Shown: positions 23,684 through 32,855 of the stretch, piece after piece
Layout: each line of letters starts with the position of its first letter
Position numbering within the stretch: position 1 is the stretch's first letter
Origin: Haloterrigena gelatinilytica
Lineage (GTDB): Archaea > Halobacteriota > Halobacteria > Halobacteriales > Natrialbaceae
Length of the DNA: 64,000 bases
Direction of reading: 5' to 3'
NCBI RefSeq assembly: GCF_013342145.1
Contig: NZ_JABUQZ010000001.1
Coordinates: 62,001-126,000, forward strand
Position numbers and translations under genes: made by a program
Notes under the pieces: model-generated
Databases searched by the model: none
The model's input: only the letters and a program-made list of their open reading frames with translations
What the model was told of the DNA's origin: nothing

Positions 23684-24724
23684 TCAGTAGTGGACGCTCC
23701 GCGTGAGGACGAAGACCAACAGCGCCATCAGCAGCGATCCGAGCAGGGTCTCGATGCTGGCGACGGCACGGGCCCATCCGCCGACCGGCTGGATGTCGCC
23801 GTAGCCGAGCGTGGCGAAGGTGATGACGCTGAAGTAGAGGCTCTTGAGAAACGTTCGAACGAGGACGGGACCGGGGGTGTCCGCCGGATCGTCGATCTCG
23901 TAGGTGATCGCCGTGTCGGTTCCGACCTCGCGGATGCCGCCGGTCAGTGGGAACAGCCCCGCACAGACGACGATCAGGAGCAGCGAGGTCGCGACGACGC
24001 GCCACGGACTCGTCCCGTAGCGCATGACCCACCGCGACCCCGCGAGCGTGATCGCCTGCAAGTAGTTTCGGCCCCGCCAGGCCAGGCGGCGCCGGAGATC
24101 CATCTCGCGAAGGTAGTAGGTCTGTGCCTGCTCCGAAAGCGCGTTTTCCCCGTAGAGGCGTTGTAGCTCGCGGTAGAGCCACTGTGCGGATTCGGACAGT
24201 TCCAGGAGGTCTTCGTTCGACGCCCGTCCCAGTTCGTCCTCGTACACCGACCGCTCGCCGAACGCCGTCTCGAGGTTGAGTCGGACGTCGGTCAGCCCCG
24301 CGCGGTACAGTCTCGCCTCTCGAAAGTCCGCGCCCCGGAGGTCGGCGAAGGTGAACACGGCGTCGTGGAGGTTCGCGCCTCGGAACGACGCGCCGTGTGC
24401 GTCGACGTCTTGAAACCTGGCGCGGCGGAGATCCGCCTCCGAGAGGTCGGCGCCGTCGAGGACCGCGTCGGTGAAGTCCGCGGCGACGAGCGACCGTCCC
24501 GCGAGGAACGACGTCCCGCTCAACATCGTCCCCTCGAGATTCGCCCCGTCGAGCCGTTCCCCCGGCTCCGGCGGGTTTCGCTCGTATTCCTCCGCCGGAA
24601 CGGTACGTTCGGTGTGCCAGAGACACCGATCGGTATCGTCCCACGTGGGCCGCCAGCAACAGACCGCGCCGGCCTCGTCGACCCCGCTACTACTCGTGAC
24701 GTGTCCGCACCGCTGGGCAGTCAT
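23684..24724 (-). CDS. Pentapeptide-repeat protein fused to a K+-channel pore
   Basis: 346 residues in four parts. N-terminal Cys/His cluster (Cys6, His8, Cys22, Cys23, Cys34, His37), possibly zinc binding. Pentapeptide repeats at about 57-145 (GANLEG, AADFTDAVLDGADLSEADL, GADFREARL). A linker helix region. A two-helix pore domain with TM1 at 242-262, selectivity filter TLGYGD (305-310) and TM2 at about 316-340. It should be a 2TM K+ channel whose cytoplasmic part is a right-handed beta-helix instead of an RCK domain. Confidence 0.87.
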   Translation of the reverse strand: MTAQRCGHVTSSSGVDEAGAVCCWRPTWDDTDRCLWHTERTVPAEEYERNPPEPGERLDGANLEGTMLSGTSFLAGRSLVAADFTDAVLDGADLSEADLRRARFQDVDAHGASFRGANLHDAVFTFADLRGADFREARLYRAGLTDVRLNLETAFGERSVYEDELGRASNEDLLELSESAQWLYRELQRLYGENALSEQAQTYYLREMDLRRRLAWRGRNYLQAITLAGSRWVMRYGTSPWRVVATSLLLIVVCAGLFPLTGGIREVGTDTAITYEIDDPADTPGPVLVRTFLKSLYFSVITFATLGYGDIQPVGGWARAVASIETLLGSLLMALLVFVLTRSVHY

Positions 24725-24799
24725 AGCCGTCTTAGCAGCTAGCTGCCCCCTAATAGTGGTGCCTGAATACGTACCGACGCGAGCCGCGCGGTGCGGCGT

Positions 24800-25729
24800 T
24801 CAGTTCAGTTCCGCGAGAATCTCCCGGGTCGCCCGCCGGACGGCCTCGTCGCTCGAGCGCGTCGGCTCCCAGCCCAGCGCCGAGAGCTTCTCGATCGAGA
24901 GGCGCATCTTCGGTACGTCGCCGGTCCAGCCGCGCTCGCCGCCGGTGTACTCGAACTCGGGCTCGAGGTCCATCTCGTCGGCGACGATGGCGGCGATCCG
25001 GTCGACCGAGGTCGTCGTCCGCGTCCCGAGGTTGTAGGTGTTCATCGCGTCGTCGGCGTGTTCGACGACGTGGAGCATCGCGTCGAGGCAGTCCTCGACG
25101 TCGAGGTAGGACTTCTCCTGTCGCCCGTCGCCCAGGATCGTCAGCGTCTCGGGATCGTCCTGCAGCTTTTCGATGAAATCGGGGATGACGGCCCCGCGCA
25201 GGCGCGGCCCGACGACGTTCGCGAAGCGGAAGTTCCAGACGGTCAGGTCGTGGCTGTGGGCCCGCGCGGAGAGCAGTCCTTCGTCCGCGAGTTTGCTCGC
25301 CCCGTAGGCGCTGATCGGCTCGAGGGGAGCGTAGTCCTCGGGCGTCGGCCGCGGTGCCTCGCCGTAGACCGTCGAGGAGGAGGTGTAGGCGATCTCCGCG
25401 ACGCCGGCGTCGGCCATCGACTCGAGGATGTTGCGGGTCATCCGCGTGTTGTCGTCGAACTGGCCGTGCGGGCGGTCGGTGTCGACGTGCTTCGACGCCG
25501 CGAGGTGGAAGACGAGATCGACGTCGTCGAGGCGACCGTCGAGAACGCCGGGCTCCGTCAGGTCCGCGTCGACGAACGTCGCGTCCTCGGGAACGCGAGC
25601 GGCGTCGCCGTTCGACAGATCGTCGACGATCGTGACGTCGACGCCGTCGGCCAGCAGTCGTTCGGTCAGATGCGATCCGATGAATCCGGCGCCGCCCGTG
25701 ACGAGAACCCGTCCGTTCGAGAGCTCCAT
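24800..25729 (-). CDS. NAD-dependent sugar epimerase/dehydratase (UDP-glucose 4-epimerase-like)
   Basis: 309 residues of an extended SDR. Rossmann motif GGAGFIGSH near the N-terminus; SSSTVYGEA followed by SAYGASKLADE gives the Ser/Tyr/Lys catalytic triad (YxxxK). FRFANVVGPR and the C-terminal substrate domain follow. Sequence features suit UDP-sugar epimerases feeding glycan synthesis, but substrate cannot be set. The frame is open upstream to 25972, yet the Rossmann start at Met 25729 is clear. It stands alone. Confidence 0.9.
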   Translation of the reverse strand: MELSNGRVLVTGGAGFIGSHLTERLLADGVDVTIVDDLSNGDAARVPEDATFVDADLTEPGVLDGRLDDVDLVFHLAASKHVDTDRPHGQFDDNTRMTRNILESMADAGVAEIAYTSSSTVYGEAPRPTPEDYAPLEPISAYGASKLADEGLLSARAHSHDLTVWNFRFANVVGPRLRGAVIPDFIEKLQDDPETLTILGDGRQEKSYLDVEDCLDAMLHVVEHADDAMNTYNLGTRTTTSVDRIAAIVADEMDLEPEFEYTGGERGWTGDVPKMRLSIEKLSALGWEPTRSSDEAVRRATREILAELN

Positions 25730-25952
25730 ACTGGACGATTCACTGACATCGGGATAACTGTTATCCTCGCCGTCGATGACTCGAGTCCTTCCGCCATCGA
25801 TCCCTCGAGTCCCCCGTGGTCGGATTCGAGCCGTGTCGTATCGGTGATGGTTCGTCCGGCGTCGAGTCGCCAGTGCGTCGCCGCTCGCTCGATACGTTGG
25901 CGCCCCATCGGCCCTTCCGGAACGGACCACCCCGTCGCGCAAATCGAATTTA

Positions 25953-25960
25953 CTTAAATA
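25953..25960 (+). promoter_or_regulatory. TATA box CTTAAATA far upstream of the thermosome gene
   Basis: CTTAAATA in an AT-rich context (AATTTACTTAAATATGG) is the best archaeal TATA box in this gap. Transcription would begin about 25984, giving a leader or separate RNA of ~155 bases before 26138. The near-palindromic core could also fire leftward toward the epimerase gene. Confidence 0.5.
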
Positions 25961-25975
25961 TGGCGGATGCACCCA

Positions 25976-26015
25976 CCTCGTGAGTCGCCTCTTGGAATGT
26001 TAACTCCTCACGAGG
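25976..26015. repeat. 9-bp inverted repeat at the predicted transcript start
   Basis: CCTCGTGAG (25976-25984) pairs with CTCACGAGG (26007-26015) around a 22-base loop. It sits immediately downstream of the TATA box, so it is either an operator or the 5' hairpin of an RNA. The remaining part of the 408-bp gap (25730-26137) has no supportable gene. A second TATA-like CGTTTATGT at 26100-26108 is close to the thermosome start. Confidence 0.6.
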
Positions 26016-26137
26016 ATAGCCGCCGAACACCGCGCACTACGGTGGTTTTGCCCCGCTCAATTCGTTTGCTGACGATCGTCACGAGCGTTGAATAGCGTAA
26101 CGTTTATGTAGAATCACAATCAATGATTCGGCTGACT

Positions 26138-27808
26138 ATGAGCCAGCGAATGCAGCAGGGTCAGCCGATGATCGTAATGAGCGAGGATTCCCAGCGCGTC
26201 AAGGACAAGGACGCGCAGGATTACAACATCAGCGCGGCCCGTGCGGTCGCCGAGGCCGTCCGTTCCACACTCGGTCCGAAAGGGATGGACAAGATGCTCG
26301 TCGACTCGATGGGCTCGGTCACCATCACGAACGACGGCGTCACCATCCTCCAGGAGATGGACATCGACAACCCGACGGCCGAGATGATCATCGAAGTCGC
26401 CGAGACCCAGGAGGACGAGGCTGGCGACGGCACCACGACGGCCGTCGCGATCGCCGGCGAACTCCTCAAGAACGCCGAGGACCTCCTCGAGCAGGAGATC
26501 CACCCGACGGCGATCATCAAGGGCTTCCACATGGCCTCCGAGCAGGCCCGCGAGGAGATCGACGACATCGCTCAGGACGTCGACACCGACGACGAGGAGC
26601 TCCTGCGCTCGGTCGCCGAAACCTCGATGACCGGCAAGGGCACCGAGGTCAACAAGGAGCACCTCTCGCAGCTCATCATCGACGCGGTCAAGCAGGTCAC
26701 CGTCGAGGACGACGAGGGCAACAACGTCGTCGACCTCGAGTTCCTCAACATCGAGACCCAGACCGGCCGTAGCGCCGGCGAGTCCGACCTGCTCGAGGGC
26801 GGCATCGTGGACAAGGACCCCGTCCACGACAACATGCCCACCGAGGCCACCGACGCCGACATCCTGCTGCTCAACGAGGCTATCGAGGTCGAAGAGACCG
26901 ACGTCGACACCGAGGTCTCCGTCACCGACCCCGACCAGCTCCAGAAGTTCCTCGACCGCGAGGAGAAACAGCTCCGCGAGAAGGTCGACACGATCGCCGA
27001 CCTCGGCGCCGACGTCGTCTTCTGCCAGAAGGGCATCGACGACCTCGCCCAGCACTACCTCGCTAAGGAGGGCATCCTCGCCGTCCGCCGCGCCAAGAAG
27101 TCCGACCTCGAGTTCCTCTCGGAAGTCGTCGGCGCGAACGTCGTCTCCGACCTCGAGAGCGCGACCGAGGACGACCTCGGCTTCGGCGACGTCACCCGCG
27201 ACGACGCCGACGAGCTGTTCTACGTCGAGGGCGAGGACGCCCACGGCGTCACGCTCCTGCTGCGCGGCTCGACCGACCACGTCGTCGACGAACTCGAGCG
27301 CGGCGTCAACGACGCGCTCGACGTCGTCGCCCAGACCGTCTCCGACGGCCGCGTCCTCGCCGGCGGCGGCGCCATCGAGGTCGAACTCGCCTCGCGCCTG
27401 CGCGACTACGCCGACTCCGTCTCCGGCCGCGAACAGCTGGCCGTCGAGGCCTTCGCCGACTCGCTCGAGCTCGTCCCGCGCGTGCTCGCCGAGAACGCCG
27501 GCCTCGACTCCATCGACACGCTCGTCGACCTGCGTGCGGCCCACGACGACGGCGACGTCGAAGCCGGTCTGAACGTCTTCACCGGCGACGTCGAGGACAC
27601 CTTCGAGGCCGGCGTCGTCGAACCGGCCCACGCCAAGGAGCAGGCCGTCACCTCCGCTGCCGAGGCCGCGAACCTGGTCCTCAAAATCGACGACATCATC
27701 TCCGCCGGCGACCTGTCGACCGACAAGGGCGGCGACGAAGAGGGCGGCGCGCCCGGCGGTGCCGGCGGCATGGGCGGCATGGGCGGCGGCATGGGCGGCA
27801 TGATGTAA
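26138..27808 (+). CDS. Thermosome (group II chaperonin) subunit
   Basis: 556 residues. ATP-binding blocks [35 protein letters not shown] and [16 protein letters not shown] lie in the equatorial domain. An apical domain follows, then [16 protein letters not shown] and the C-terminal Gly-Gly-Met repeats. I start at [14 protein letters not shown] as in haloarchaeal homologues; a Met five codons earlier is less likely. It forms double-ring ATP-dependent folding chambers, usually heat induced. CGTTTATGT about 30 bases upstream is the probable main TATA element. Confidence 0.97.
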   Translation: MSQRMQQGQPMIVMSEDSQRVKDKDAQDYNISAARAVAEAVRSTLGPKGMDKMLVDSMGSVTITNDGVTILQEMDIDNPTAEMIIEVAETQEDEAGDGTTTAVAIAGELLKNAEDLLEQEIHPTAIIKGFHMASEQAREEIDDIAQDVDTDDEELLRSVAETSMTGKGTEVNKEHLSQLIIDAVKQVTVEDDEGNNVVDLEFLNIETQTGRSAGESDLLEGGIVDKDPVHDNMPTEATDADILLLNEAIEVEETDVDTEVSVTDPDQLQKFLDREEKQLREKVDTIADLGADVVFCQKGIDDLAQHYLAKEGILAVRRAKKSDLEFLSEVVGANVVSDLESATEDDLGFGDVTRDDADELFYVEGEDAHGVTLLLRGSTDHVVDELERGVNDALDVVAQTVSDGRVLAGGGAIEVELASRLRDYADSVSGREQLAVEAFADSLELVPRVLAENAGLDSIDTLVDLRAAHDDGDVEAGLNVFTGDVEDTFEAGVVEPAHAKEQAVTSAAEAANLVLKIDDIISAGDLSTDKGGDEEGGAPGGAGGMGGMGGGMGGMM

Positions 27809-27810
27809 AC

Positions 27811-28095
27811 CGACCTTTTACGCTGTCGTTCGAGAGAGCTTCGCTCTCTCGTGATGACGAAAGCGCTTCGCGCCTTTCGAACCACACTCTGGCGATCCGG
27901 CGCCAGCATAGCTGGCGCACGTCTCGCCGACGTTCGGTAAAAGGTCGATCAAAAGCACTCCTCGCTCCCGTTGGTCGCTCGTCGGCCCGAGCGCGGCACC
28001 ACGTGCCGCGCTCGGTGAACGGCATCGTTCGGGTTCTCCGAACCGCTCACGGACGCAAAGCGCCCGTTCGCCTTTCCGCGGCGCGTGGCGCCGCG
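27811..28095. repeat. Array of hairpins downstream of the thermosome gene, partly bracketed by an 11-bp inverted repeat
   Basis: CGACCTTTTAC (27811-27821) and GTAAAAGGTCG (27937-27947) bracket three hairpins: CGAGAGAG/CTCTCTCG (27831-27851), CGAAA-GCGC/GCGC-C-TTTCG (27858-27879) and GCGCCAGC/GCTGGCGC (27900-27918). Three more follow: a 13-bp stem CCGAGCGCGGCAC/GTGCCGCGCTCGG (27987-28015), GTTCGG/CCGAAC (28027-28043) and CGCGGCGC/GCGCCGCG (28077-28095). The whole 456-bp gap to 28265 has no gene. Confidence 0.85.
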
Positions 28096-28264
28096 CTCCG
28101 CTCACTCGCCGATGCTCGGCTAGGGGTGGATCAACGGGCCGCAATCCGCTCGCGGTGAGCGGTTTTTTCTCTCGAGTTCGAGCGCTCTCGACCGGCAGGA
28201 CTGCTTTCCGATCCCGTTTCGTGGCAAGCCGGCGACCTTTTGTCATGGGGCTTGTACGGCGACT

Positions 28265-28405
28265 ATGTCGTCGCAAACGACCTTCGGCTGGTCGCTGTTT
28301 ACCTCCGGTATCGTCACGCTCGTCCTGAAGGCGCTCCCCGGCGACTCGCTGTGGTGGGGGCTCATGCTCCTCGCCGTCGGACTGGTGTTGCTGTACTACC
28401 GGTAG
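28265..28405 (+). CDS. 46-residue single/double-helix membrane protein
   Basis: ATG at 28265; the translation starts MSSQTTFGWSLFTSGIVTLV and continues LKALPGDSLWWGLMLLAVGLVLLYYR before TAG. It is two hydrophobic stretches separated by KALPGDS. The length, lack of stops, and hydrophobic periodicity suggest a real small membrane protein. No family recognised. A TATA-like CTTTTTGTC lies about 25 bases upstream. Confidence 0.55.
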   Translation: MSSQTTFGWSLFTSGIVTLVLKALPGDSLWWGLMLLAVGLVLLYYR

Positions 28406-28496
28406 CCGCGACGCAACCGGTACCGATCCGGCGGTCGATGCCATCCGTTGCCGAAATAATGGCCGCTTTCCGTTTCGAACCGAAATCTCCTCGCCA

Positions 28497-28940
28497 GTGA
28501 GTACCACCGAGGACGAGACGCCGTTCGACGCCTACCGCGAGCACGTCGAGCGACCGCTGTGGCGACTCTCTCAGGAATACGCGCCCGATCGGTTGGGCTG
28601 GTTCACCGCGGGGATGCTCGCCAACTTCGTCGCCCGGATGGCGAGTCTCGTCCCGCCGCTGTTGCTGGGTACTGCTATCGACGCGATCTTCACCGGCGAC
28701 GGTGCGTTCGAGTTGTCGATCGTGCCCAACGCCTGGCTGCCGACCACGCAGATGGCCCAGTTCTGGTTCTCGATCGCCGCCATCGCGGGCTCGTTCCTCG
28801 TCGTCGAGGACGGCGAAATCGTCGAACGCGGTGATCACGAGGAGCTCCTGGCGGCGAACGGTCGGTACGCGATGCTGTGGGCGGCCCAGGCCGGGGATCG
28901 CGAAACGGCCGCCGAAGCACTGATTGACGGGGACGACTGA
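28497..28940 (+). pseudogene. ABC exporter gene with the central ~500 codons deleted
   Basis: From GTG the protein has the N-terminus of an ABC-type exporter (HVERPLWRLSQEYAPDRLG, first membrane helix MASLVPPLLLGTAIDAIF, second helix start FWFSIAAIAGSF). It then jumps straight to the last segment of the ATPase domain (VVEDGEIVERGDHEELLAANG, YAMLWAAQAG). Walker A, signature, Walker B and four helices are missing. The two ends remain in one frame, so a 147-residue product can be made but cannot be a transporter. An intact exporter is about 640 residues. The junction is near 28797. Confidence 0.85.
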
Positions 28941-29049
28941 CCGGGTCGGCTCGGTCGCAAACGCTGCGAGTGCGGCGCCGACGGCAGGACCTTCGGGTAC
29001 GGGCTGCTGACCGACGGAGAATTGTCCGAGTCGCTCGCTTCCGTTCGAA

Positions 29050-29511
29050 TTAGCTCTCGTCGATTTCGAGTTCGAACTGCTCGTTCTCGCTGACCGCGTT
29101 GAGAACGACGCTCGTGTTTGAGGCCTTGATATCCGGGTTGGACAGCAGTTCCTTGATCTCGTCGTTCATGCCGTCGGTGTCGGTGAACTTGCCGACGGCG
29201 ATAACGTCGTAGTCGCCGGTCACCTCGTAGACCGAGGTCATCTGCGGGTGATCCCGGAGCGCGTCGGTGACGTCGGGAAGCGCGTTCCCCTCGACCTGCA
29301 GCTGAACGACGGCCGTGACGTCGTACCCGACCGCGTCGTAATCGACCCGCGGCGTGTAGCCTTCGATCACGCCCTCGTCCTCGAGATCGGAGAGATGGTT
29401 CGAAACTGTCGTCACCGAAACGTCGAGTTCCTCGCCGAGGCTGCGGAGGCTCGCCCGCCCGTTACCCAGAAGTTCATTCACTAGTTTTGCATCGAGATTT
29501 TCGTACGTCAT
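29050..29511 (-). CDS. Lrp/AsnC-family regulator divergent from glnA
   Basis: 153 residues from [19 protein letters not shown]. AsnC-type HTH at about 5-55 ([29 protein letters not shown]), then the RAM/ligand-binding domain ([37 protein letters not shown]). It is divergent from the glutamine synthetase gene with a 126-base shared intergenic region. This Lrp-glnA arrangement is recurrent in haloarchaea, so control of glnA in response to nitrogen or amino acids is likely but inferred. Confidence 0.92.
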   Translation of the reverse strand: MTYENLDAKLVNELLGNGRASLRSLGEELDVSVTTVSNHLSDLEDEGVIEGYTPRVDYDAVGYDVTAVVQLQVEGNALPDVTDALRDHPQMTSVYEVTGDYDVIAVGKFTDTDGMNDEIKELLSNPDIKASNTSVVLNAVSENEQFELEIDES

Positions 29512-29637
29512 CACGCACACCCACTCGCTAGTCCCATTAGAACTTTACGAACAGTCAGTTCCGTCGGTGGGAGAGAAGATTTGCTTAGAGCAGTAGGGTT
29601 TTAGTAGCAGAGTTACTTGGGTAGGACGACGAGAAAT

Positions 29638-30990
29638 ATGACAAGCGGAAACATCACCGAGGCCGAACAGGCGGTATTAGACGAGATCGAGGAGAAAGAC
29701 GTCGATTTCCTCCGTCTTCAGTTTACTGACATTCTCGGGACGGTAAAGAACGTCTCCGTTCCCGCTCGCCAGGCCGAGAAGGCCTTCAGCGAGGGTATCT
29801 ACTTCGACGGCTCCTCGATCGAAGGCTTCGTCCGCATTCAGGAGTCGGACATGCGCCTGGTCCCCGACCCCGACACCTTCGCGATCCTCCCGTGGCGCCA
29901 GAAGGAGGGCAGTGCCGCGGCCCGGATGATCTGTGACGTCTACAACACCTCGACGGGCGAGCCCTTCGAGGGCGACCCGCGCCGCGTCCTCAAGAACGCG
30001 CTCGAGCGCGCCGAGGACCTCGGCTACGAGGTCAACGCCGCGCCCGAACCGGAGTTCTTCCTGTTCGAGGAAGACGAGGAGGGCCGCGCGACGACCAAGA
30101 CTAACGACGCCGGCGGCTACTTCGATCTCGCGCCGAAAGACCTCGCGAGCGACGTTCGCCGAGACATCATCTACGGTCTCGAGGACATGGGCTTCGAGAT
30201 CGAGGCCAGCCACCACGAGGTCGCCGAAGGGCAACACGAGATCAACTTCGAGTACGACGACGCGCTCGCGACCGCGGACAACGTCGCCACGTTCCGCACC
30301 GTCGTCCGCGCCATCGCGGCCCAGCACGACCTCCACGCGACGTTCATGCCCAAGCCGATCCCGAAGATCAACGGCTCGGGGATGCACACGCACTTCTCGC
30401 TGTTCGAGGACGGCGAGAACGCGTTCCACGACGAGGACGACGAGTTCAACCTCAGCGACGAGGCCCACTCGTTCCTCGCGGGTATCTTAGAGCACGCGCC
30501 GGCGATCACGGCGGTCGCGAACCCGACGGTCAACAGCTACAAGCGCCTGGTGCCGGGCTACGAGGCGCCGGTCTACGTCGCCTGGTCGGACCGCAACCGC
30601 TCGGCGCTGATCCGCAAGCCCGCGGCCCGCACGCCGGCGGCCTCGCGCGTCGAACTGCGCTCGCCGGACCCCTCGTGTAATCCGTACCTCGCCTTCGCCG
30701 TCATGATCCACGCGGGTCTCGACGGCATCGAGAAGGATCTCGAGTGTCCCGACCCGGTCCGGGAGAACATCTACGAGTTCGACGAACAGAAGCGCGAGGA
30801 GTACGGCATCGAGACGCTCCCGTCGAACCTCGGCGAGGCCGTCCAGGCCCTCGAGGAGGACGAGGCCATCTACAGCGCGCTGGGCGAGCACGTCGCGCCG
30901 AAGTTCGTCGAAGCCAAGAGCCAGGAGTTCGAGGAGTACCTCGTCGACGTCTCCCAGTGGGAACTCGACCGCTACCTCGAGACGTTCTGA
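29638..30990 (+). CDS. glnA: Glutamine synthetase, type I
   Basis: 450 residues. Beta-grasp domain 1-100, with [17 protein letters not shown] and [17 protein letters not shown]. Catalytic domain blocks: [61 protein letters not shown], and [17 protein letters not shown]. It makes glutamine from glutamate, ammonia and ATP. No adenylylation tyrosine motif is evident near the C-terminus, as expected for GSI-alpha types. A TATA-like GTTTTAGTA at 29598-29606 gives a leader of about 10 bases. Confidence 0.97.
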   Translation: MTSGNITEAEQAVLDEIEEKDVDFLRLQFTDILGTVKNVSVPARQAEKAFSEGIYFDGSSIEGFVRIQESDMRLVPDPDTFAILPWRQKEGSAAARMICDVYNTSTGEPFEGDPRRVLKNALERAEDLGYEVNAAPEPEFFLFEEDEEGRATTKTNDAGGYFDLAPKDLASDVRRDIIYGLEDMGFEIEASHHEVAEGQHEINFEYDDALATADNVATFRTVVRAIAAQHDLHATFMPKPIPKINGSGMHTHFSLFEDGENAFHDEDDEFNLSDEAHSFLAGILEHAPAITAVANPTVNSYKRLVPGYEAPVYVAWSDRNRSALIRKPAARTPAASRVELRSPDPSCNPYLAFAVMIHAGLDGIEKDLECPDPVRENIYEFDEQKREEYGIETLPSNLGEAVQALEEDEAIYSALGEHVAPKFVEAKSQEFEEYLVDVSQWELDRYLETF

Positions 30991-31123
30991 GGTCGCTCGA
31001 GCGGTCGGCGCAGACTCGCTACCGTTCTCTCTCTCGCTCTCGTCGTTTTGTTTCGGTCCGTAACTTGCTCCCGCGCTCGAGCCGCGGGCTCGCGGAGCGG
31101 GTCGTATCGCGACCGCGCCGCGG

Positions 31124-31786
31124 TCAGTCGGACGCGTCGGGGCCGAACGCGTGATCGTGGCCCTCGAGTCGGAGTCCACCTTCGTCGACATCGCCCTCGA
31201 GCGTGTAGTATCGCTCCCAGGCGGGGGCGAGGCTCACCACGTCGACGCCGGCGATTTCGGCCTCGCGGTGGCGCTCGTGGTGGCCGACCAGACAGAGCGA
31301 CGGCGAGAGGGCCTCGAGCAGGGCGTCGACGTGTTCGCAGCCGGGATCGTAGCCGTAGGAGAGGAGTCCGGTCGGTGCCTCGTGGGTGAGCAGGACGTCG
31401 ACGTCGTCCAGTTCGGCCGCTCGCTCGACGTCGTCGCGGGTGAAGTGCCGGCGGCGGTCTCCCTCGAGTTCGTCGCGGGGACGGTCGTACTTCGTCGGCG
31501 CGTAGTTCCCCGAGAGGCCGGCCACGCGGAGCCCGTCGACGTCCGCGACGGTACTCGCGAGCAGGTGGACGCCGTCGGCCTCGGACGGTTCCTCGCCGGC
31601 GCGCAGCGCCTCGATAACGTCGAGGTCCTCGTTGTTGCCCGCGACGAACCACGTCGGCGCCGGGAGGTCGTAGTACTCGAGGTCGCCGAGCTGTAACACG
31701 GCGGCGGGATCGACGGCTCGGTACAGTTCCAGAAGCGTCTCGCGGCGGTCCGGCTCGGACGCGTGGGCGTCGCCGAGAACGAGCAT
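31124..31786 (-). CDS. Metallophosphoesterase (YfcE-like phosphodiesterase)
   Basis: 220 residues from MLVLGDAHASEPDRRE. Calcineurin-like metal motifs appear in order: GDAH (D-x-H), QLGDLEY (GD), VAGNNEDLDV (GNxE/D in place of GNHD), LLTHEAPTG, and LVGHHERH (GHxH-like). It should hydrolyse phosphodiester or phosphomonoester bonds with a dinuclear metal. Upstream in-frame codons to 31846 show no homology. It is convergent with glnA; the gap holds a GAGCC/GGCTC hairpin near 31079 that could end both transcripts. Confidence 0.85.
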   Translation of the reverse strand: MLVLGDAHASEPDRRETLLELYRAVDPAAVLQLGDLEYYDLPAPTWFVAGNNEDLDVIEALRAGEEPSEADGVHLLASTVADVDGLRVAGLSGNYAPTKYDRPRDELEGDRRRHFTRDDVERAAELDDVDVLLTHEAPTGLLSYGYDPGCEHVDALLEALSPSLCLVGHHERHREAEIAGVDVVSLAPAWERYYTLEGDVDEGGLRLEGHDHAFGPDASD

Positions 31787-31821
31787 GCGTGGACGAACGG
31801 TCCCGTCGCGGAAAACGTTGC

Positions 31822-32664
31822 TCAGGCTTCGGCCTGGTCGATCCACTCCTCGGCGTCGCTTTCCGAGACGTCGGCGGCCTCGGCGACGGTCTCGGCGTCG
31901 GCGCGAACGAGGTCGTCGACCGTCGCGATGCCGGCGTCGGCGAGTCGCTCGCGGACGTCGGCGTCGATTCCCGCGACGGATTCGAGCGTGTGCTCCGGGT
32001 CGGTCTCGATCTTCGTCTCCGCCGTGGCCTGCCGATCCCGAAGCTGCTGGGTCACTTCTTCGGCCTGCTCCTCGAGTTGCTGCTGGACCTGCTCGATCTG
32101 TTCGGCCTGCCGGTCGAGCAGGTCCGCGACGTCGTCGCTCTGGCGCTCGAGTTGCTCCTCGAGCTGATCCTGCAGCTCTCGGGTCCGCTCGAGTTGCTCG
32201 CTGAGCTGGCTCGAGAGCTCGTCGACGTTCTGGACCGTCTGCTCCTCGACCGAGCGGGAGAGCTCGAGGAACTGTTCGGTGCCGTCCTCGAGCGCGTCGA
32301 CGAACTCCTCGGAGAACTCGTCCGCGACGTCGGCGTCCCGCTCGAGTTCGCGCTCGAGGGCGTCGTAGAACTCAGCGTGGGTCGTTTTCAGCTGTGCGAA
32401 CGCCTCGTCGACGCTCCGGTGGGCGTCCGCGGACCCCTCGCCGGGGAGCATCGCGGTCGTCGCGTCGACGTAGCTGTGGGTCGCCGCCTGCGCGAGCTCG
32501 AGTTGCTGGCGCTGGAGCGACGCCTGGCCGTTCAGTCCGGTCAACGCCATCTTATCGACGGCGGACTGGGCGGACAGCCCCTGCGTGAACAGCTGCTGGC
32601 TTCCTTTGATCGCGGTTCGCTGGGCGTCGAACATCGCTCGAATGGGGGATTCCGATTGACTCAT
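31822..32664 (-). CDS. Coiled-coil protein with C-terminal helix-hairpin-helix domain (phasin-like N-terminus)
   Basis: 280 residues. Residues 1-90 (IRAMFDAQRTAIKGSQQLF, QASLQRQQLELAQAATHSYVD) look like an amphipathic phasin-type helical bundle. A long Gln/Glu-rich coiled coil follows at about 110-220 (QLSEQLERTRELQDQLEEQLE, QIEQVQQQLEEQAEEVTQQLR). It ends with a helix-hairpin-helix pair (LESVAGIDADVRERLADAGIATVDDLV, then AADVSESDAEEWI). The HhH suggests nucleic-acid or protein contact. It may coat polyhydroxyalkanoate granules, but no PHA genes are here. Confidence 0.7.
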   Translation of the reverse strand: MSQSESPIRAMFDAQRTAIKGSQQLFTQGLSAQSAVDKMALTGLNGQASLQRQQLELAQAATHSYVDATTAMLPGEGSADAHRSVDEAFAQLKTTHAEFYDALERELERDADVADEFSEEFVDALEDGTEQFLELSRSVEEQTVQNVDELSSQLSEQLERTRELQDQLEEQLERQSDDVADLLDRQAEQIEQVQQQLEEQAEEVTQQLRDRQATAETKIETDPEHTLESVAGIDADVRERLADAGIATVDDLVRADAETVAEAADVSESDAEEWIDQAEA

Positions 32665-32855
32665 TGGTCACTCGGTAGTCAGTACCGTTCGGGGATAAGT
32701 GACGGGCTTGCAAGCCACTGAATGGGTTCTGATGGTGAATAATACCACAAACGGCTCGTCAATGAGTGGCTCTGCGTTCCGGCAACCATCACGCGAAACT
32801 GAGTGTCACGGTGGGAGCCATTGAGAATTATGAGGGCCTTCGTGGTCCGTTCACC

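Noticed and set aside
26120-27631. A 503-codon antisense frame over the thermosome gene
   Set aside because: Repetitive Val/Leu/Asp-rich shadow of GC-rich codons; no family features.
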